A DNA stretch of 32,470 bases, from assembly GCA_005884125.1 (NCBI GenBank), contig VAXP01000117.1, positions 80,907-113,376 of the forward strand, written 5' to 3'. The translations under genes and the position numbers were made by a program. This document shows, one piece after another, positions 30,411 to 32,470 of this stretch (its first letter is position 1; every line of letters begins with the position of its first letter). The notes beneath the pieces were generated by a model that made no database searches, was not told where the DNA came from, and saw only the letters and a list, made by a program, of their open reading frames with translations. The DNA comes from Actinomycetota bacterium (lineage in GTDB: Bacteria; Actinomycetota; Acidimicrobiia; Acidimicrobiales; AC-35).

Positions 30411-30897
30411 CCGGTGGGGGCGCTCCCGTCGCCGCCCGAACCGAGATGCCGATCCTCGCCCGGTGCCCGACCACTGAGGCGTGGCATCTGCGGCGGGGTA
30501 CCTCACGCCCGTCGGTGTGCCCACCTCTGTCGTCGGCCGCCAGTCGACGGACTGCCTCAAGCACGGAGCCCATCGCTCCACGCTTCTCCAGGTAGCAGTC
30601 GGCACCCGCGGCGAGGGCTTCCTCCTCCGCCCCGGCCGAGCCCAGCGACGAGTACATGAGTATCCGCGACCGCGGTGAGCCCCGGCGGATGAGGGGTATC
30701 GCCTCGACTCCCGCCATCCCGGGCATCATCCAGTCGAGGACCACCACATCCGGGTGATGCTCAGCGGCGAGGCCGGCGGCGGAGACCCCGTCGTCAGCCT
30801 CGGCGACGAGCTCGAGGTCGTCCGCACGAGCGAGATTGAGACGCAGGAGGAGCCGATTGTTGGGCTCGTCATCCACGGTCAGCACTCTTATCGCCAT
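30292..30897 (-). CDS. Receiver-only response regulator 2
   Basis: 201 residues from the ATG at 30897. REC domain ~1-125 with Asp9-Asp10, phospho-acceptor Asp55 (VVVLDWMMP), Ser in MYSSLG and Lys in YLEKRGA. The remaining ~75 residues are an Arg/Pro/Gly-rich tail (from RGGHTDGREV) that shows no fold. Its final 119 bases run antisense through the end of the DMT gene, so the tail may be an incidental read-through or shared coding sequence. The open frame extends 57 codons upstream of 30897, but that part crosses the conserved element, so the ATG at 30897 is preferred. Paralogue of response regulator 1, facing it. Confidence 0.83.
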   Translation of the reverse strand: MAIRVLTVDDEPNNRLLLRLNLARADDLELVAEADDGVSAAGLAAEHHPDVVVLDWMMPGMAGVEAIPLIRRGSPRSRILMYSSLGSAGAEEEALAAGADCYLEKRGAMGSVLEAVRRLAADDRGGHTDGREVPRRRCHASVVGHRARIGISVRAATGAPPPVTAERLPAPPSTRRQALRRSRRGRGIGPGRRHLPGPLRG

Positions 30898-30992
30898 CGA
30901 AATCGCCACCTCGGCTGCGCTCGTCTGGATTAGCCCCGCCCCCCCGGAGCCCCGGACCCGCGCTGGATCAAGTTTGCAATCGGCCCCATATC

Positions 30993-31029
30993 GGCACAAT
31001 CGCCCGATCAGGCCATTTGGTGTCAATGG
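30993..31029 (-). promoter_or_regulatory. Conserved upstream element of response regulator 2
   Basis: Counterpart of the element at 28827-28863, ending 95-96 bases before its start codon, the same distance as in the paralogue. Here the left part also forms a perfect hairpin or palindrome, GGCCATT-gacacca-AATGGCC, and contains TTGACA, which could be a -35; I see no fitting -10. Confidence 0.6.
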
Positions 31030-31191
31030 CCCGTTCATGGACTCCACCGGTTCCGGGGAACTCCTCAAGTTCAGCGACGCTCAGGCTCCGAAACTCCGCT
31101 TGGTGACCGGGAGTCATTTCAGCGTGGGGTGTCCCGAGATGCGGGCGCCGTCCTCGCCCCGATGCTCCACCGCCTCGGCCTCGTCATCGGG

Positions 31192-32010
31192 TCAACCGCG
31201 GCTCTCCTCGCTGAGCCACGGCGGAATATCGCCCTCCCACACCATCGCCGTCGCGGTCTGCGACGCGACCGCGAGCAGCGTGCCGTCCTCCGCCCAGACG
31301 CGCGCCGCGCCGTGGAGGTAGCCGCCAGAGCCGAAATACGGGTCCATGTCGAGCAGGATCCAGTCGGTGTCGGCCATGGCCCCGTAGCGAATGGCGTTGT
31401 CGAGGCTGGTGCCGCCGCCCATCTTCCCCGCAGCGCGCACAACCGCGGATGGCACCATGTCGGCGAGGAAGGCGATCGTTGCACGCGTATGCCCACCGTC
31501 ACGCATGCGCGCCCAGATGTAACGGCCGTCTTCGACGTGACGCATCTCGGCGATCTGGAACCAGCTGGTGGGGTTGTCCGGGTCCTGCCGGTGCCGGTGG
31601 CGCGACGACCACGACTCGCCGTGCTCGGGTGCGGGCGCGTCCGGCATCGTGCCGACCTGGATCTCGACAGGACCCTTGCGCGCCGCGCCGGTGGCGCCGA
31701 GCGCGGCGAACACGATGTGGTCGCCGGCCGTGCCGGTCACGCGCACCTGCGAGGTCCGTCGCCCCCTGGCCAGCACCTCGACGTGGCAGTCGATCCGGTC
31801 GCCCATGTCGGCCGAGCCGACGAACTGCGTCGTGGTCCACAACGCGTCGCGCCCGGTCTCTGCTTCGATCGTTGCGACTGACGCGGCGATCCCGGCTCCG
31901 CCATAGAGCTTGCCGTCGTGGCGCGTCAGCGGTGAAGTGAGCTCGAACGACCAGCGGCCCTCGCCGCGTCGTTCGAGGCCGAGCCATGCGAGATCGGATC
32001 CATCGGACAT
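31192..32010 (-). CDS. Acyl-CoA thioesterase-like protein (TesB-like double hot-dog, thioesterase-like superfamily)
   Basis: 272 residues from the ATG at 32010 (MSDGSDLAWLGLERRGEGRW); the frame is open for another 114 codons but that stretch is low in family signal. The N-terminal half has HDGKLYGGAGIAASVATIEAETG, then TTQFVGSADMGDRI, the first hot-dog helix and strand of thioesterase-like proteins. The second half has TSLDNAIRYGAMADTDWILLDMDPYF, then GGYLHGAARVWAEDGTLLAVASQTA, the usual 'WxLxD..P....G....G..W..DG.L.A...Q' TesB ending. It would cleave acyl-CoA thioesters in the cytoplasm. It stands alone in the window with ~160 bases free on its 3' side. Confidence 0.8.
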   Translation of the reverse strand: MSDGSDLAWLGLERRGEGRWSFELTSPLTRHDGKLYGGAGIAASVATIEAETGRDALWTTTQFVGSADMGDRIDCHVEVLARGRRTSQVRVTGTAGDHIVFAALGATGAARKGPVEIQVGTMPDAPAPEHGESWSSRHRHRQDPDNPTSWFQIAEMRHVEDGRYIWARMRDGGHTRATIAFLADMVPSAVVRAAGKMGGGTSLDNAIRYGAMADTDWILLDMDPYFGSGGYLHGAARVWAEDGTLLAVASQTATAMVWEGDIPPWLSEESRG

Positions 32011-32398
32011 GGGTCCATTCTGGCCTGCAAACGCTGATGGCTCCCATTCGCGGCGATTCCTTGCGCCGACTCGACCGACGACCGTCCCGGCGCACGGCCT
32101 GGCCGCACAAGCCTTGCGGCCGACCCGGCGATCTGCCGCGCTCGGGCGCCGCGATATCGGGGCGGTCCAAGAACCACGCTCCCTGATCTGTGGTCGGAAG
32201 CAATACTTCGAAGTTCCTTGACGATGACCACGGGTACGTCCGGTGGCTCTCCGACCAACGTCGACGGGTTCGTGCTCAAGATCCCGCATTGCAATGATCG
32301 CAGCGGGATGCCAGACGAGGCTGTCTCCGTGCCGGCTTCGGGGCGCACCCACGAAGGTGTTCCGCCCGACGTGCGAGCATGTCGCGATGAGTTCGGTG
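32011..32398. other. Intergenic stretch between thioesterase and tRNA-Pro
   Basis: 388 bases without a gene I can support. A frame opens at 32224 and runs to the window end, but it continues through the tRNA antisense and has no ribosome binding site. The only local structure I see is the palindrome ACTTCGAAGT at 32205-32214. A -10-like CAGAAT lies 6 bases before the thioesterase ATG on the minus strand. No integrase or repeat is visible next to the tRNA 3' end. Confidence 0.5.
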
Positions 32399-32470
32399 TG
32401 GTCGGGAAGGCGGGATTTGAACCCGCGACCTCAGCGTCCCGAACGCTGCGCGCTAACCAAGCTGCGCTAC
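32399..32470 (-). tRNA. tRNA-Pro (anticodon CGG), 5' end cut off by window
   Basis: Read on the minus strand: D-arm GCGC-AGCTTGGTTA-GCGC, anticodon stem CAGCG/CGCTG with loop TTCGGGA (anticodon CGG, + strand 32439-32441), T-arm GCGGG-TTCAAAT-CCCGC, 3' acceptor strand CTTCCCG, discriminator A and an encoded CCA (32399-32401). The first six acceptor bases lie beyond the window. It reads proline CCG codons. Confidence 0.93.

Noticed and set aside
32224-32470. Open plus-strand frame to the window end
   Set aside because: It runs antisense through a tRNA gene and has no ribosome binding site.

Overview
This is a compact, very GC-rich window with many GTG starts, few gaps and several 4-base GTGA stop/start overlaps. 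It looks like chromosomal DNA of a high-GC actinobacterium, possibly an uncultured soil or aquatic lineage near Acidimicrobiia or Thermoleophilia. That placement is my inference from composition and gene style, not from a marker gene. I see no insertion sequence, phage, integrase or CRISPR array.

Layout. 1-4056: the 3' end of a LacI-type regulator, a Leu/Ile/Val-type substrate-binding lipoprotein (LP1) and a Cys-type sulfatase. 4078-8869: a PucR-type regulator divergent from a cytoplasmic S12 (beta-lactamase-fold) serine hydrolase, then a second binding lipoprotein (LP2). 9017-11289: an ArsR-type regulator, ABC ATPase and ABC-2 permease in one overlapping operon. 14773-11301 (minus): GNAT acyltransferase, N-succinylamino-acid racemase/OSBS-like enolase-superfamily enzyme and a second S12 hydrolase. 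14893-18341: S9 prolyl-oligopeptidase-type peptidase coupled to an MlrC-like M81 metallopeptidase. 20565-18369 (minus): TetR regulator and a third lipoprotein (LP3), divergent from a threonine dehydratase with an ACT domain (20774-22015). 24157-22032 (minus): TetR regulator coupled to a third S12 hydrolase, divergent from a fourth lipoprotein (LP4) coupled to a secreted subtilisin-like protease (24304-27110). 27132-28784 (minus): a hydrolase-membrane fusion. 28960-30897: two paralogous receiver-only response regulators facing each other around a DMT-type transporter. 31192-32010 (minus): an acyl-CoA thioesterase-like protein. The window ends inside a tRNA-Pro(CGG).

How the genes may work together. 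About half the genes take apart peptides or amino-acid derivatives: S8, S9, M81, three S12 hydrolases, the racemase/acyltransferase pair and the dehydratase. Four divergent lipoproteins of one family sit among them, with no Liv-type permease or ATPase gene alongside. Each of LP1, LP3 and LP4 lies next to a one-component regulator, and LP2 is divergent from one. My reading is a peptide and D-amino-acid scavenging or sensing island in which the lipoproteins either feed a distant permease or act as surface receptors.

The best direct evidence of regulation is in the intergenic DNA: two matching operators (TAGAGG-N8-CCTCYA) that sit on both promoters of the TetR/LP4 divergent region; a long, helically phased palindrome on the ArsR promoter; a perfect GATAAC/GTTATC operator at the other TetR gene; and a 37-base element shared by the two response-regulator genes at the same distance from their start codons.
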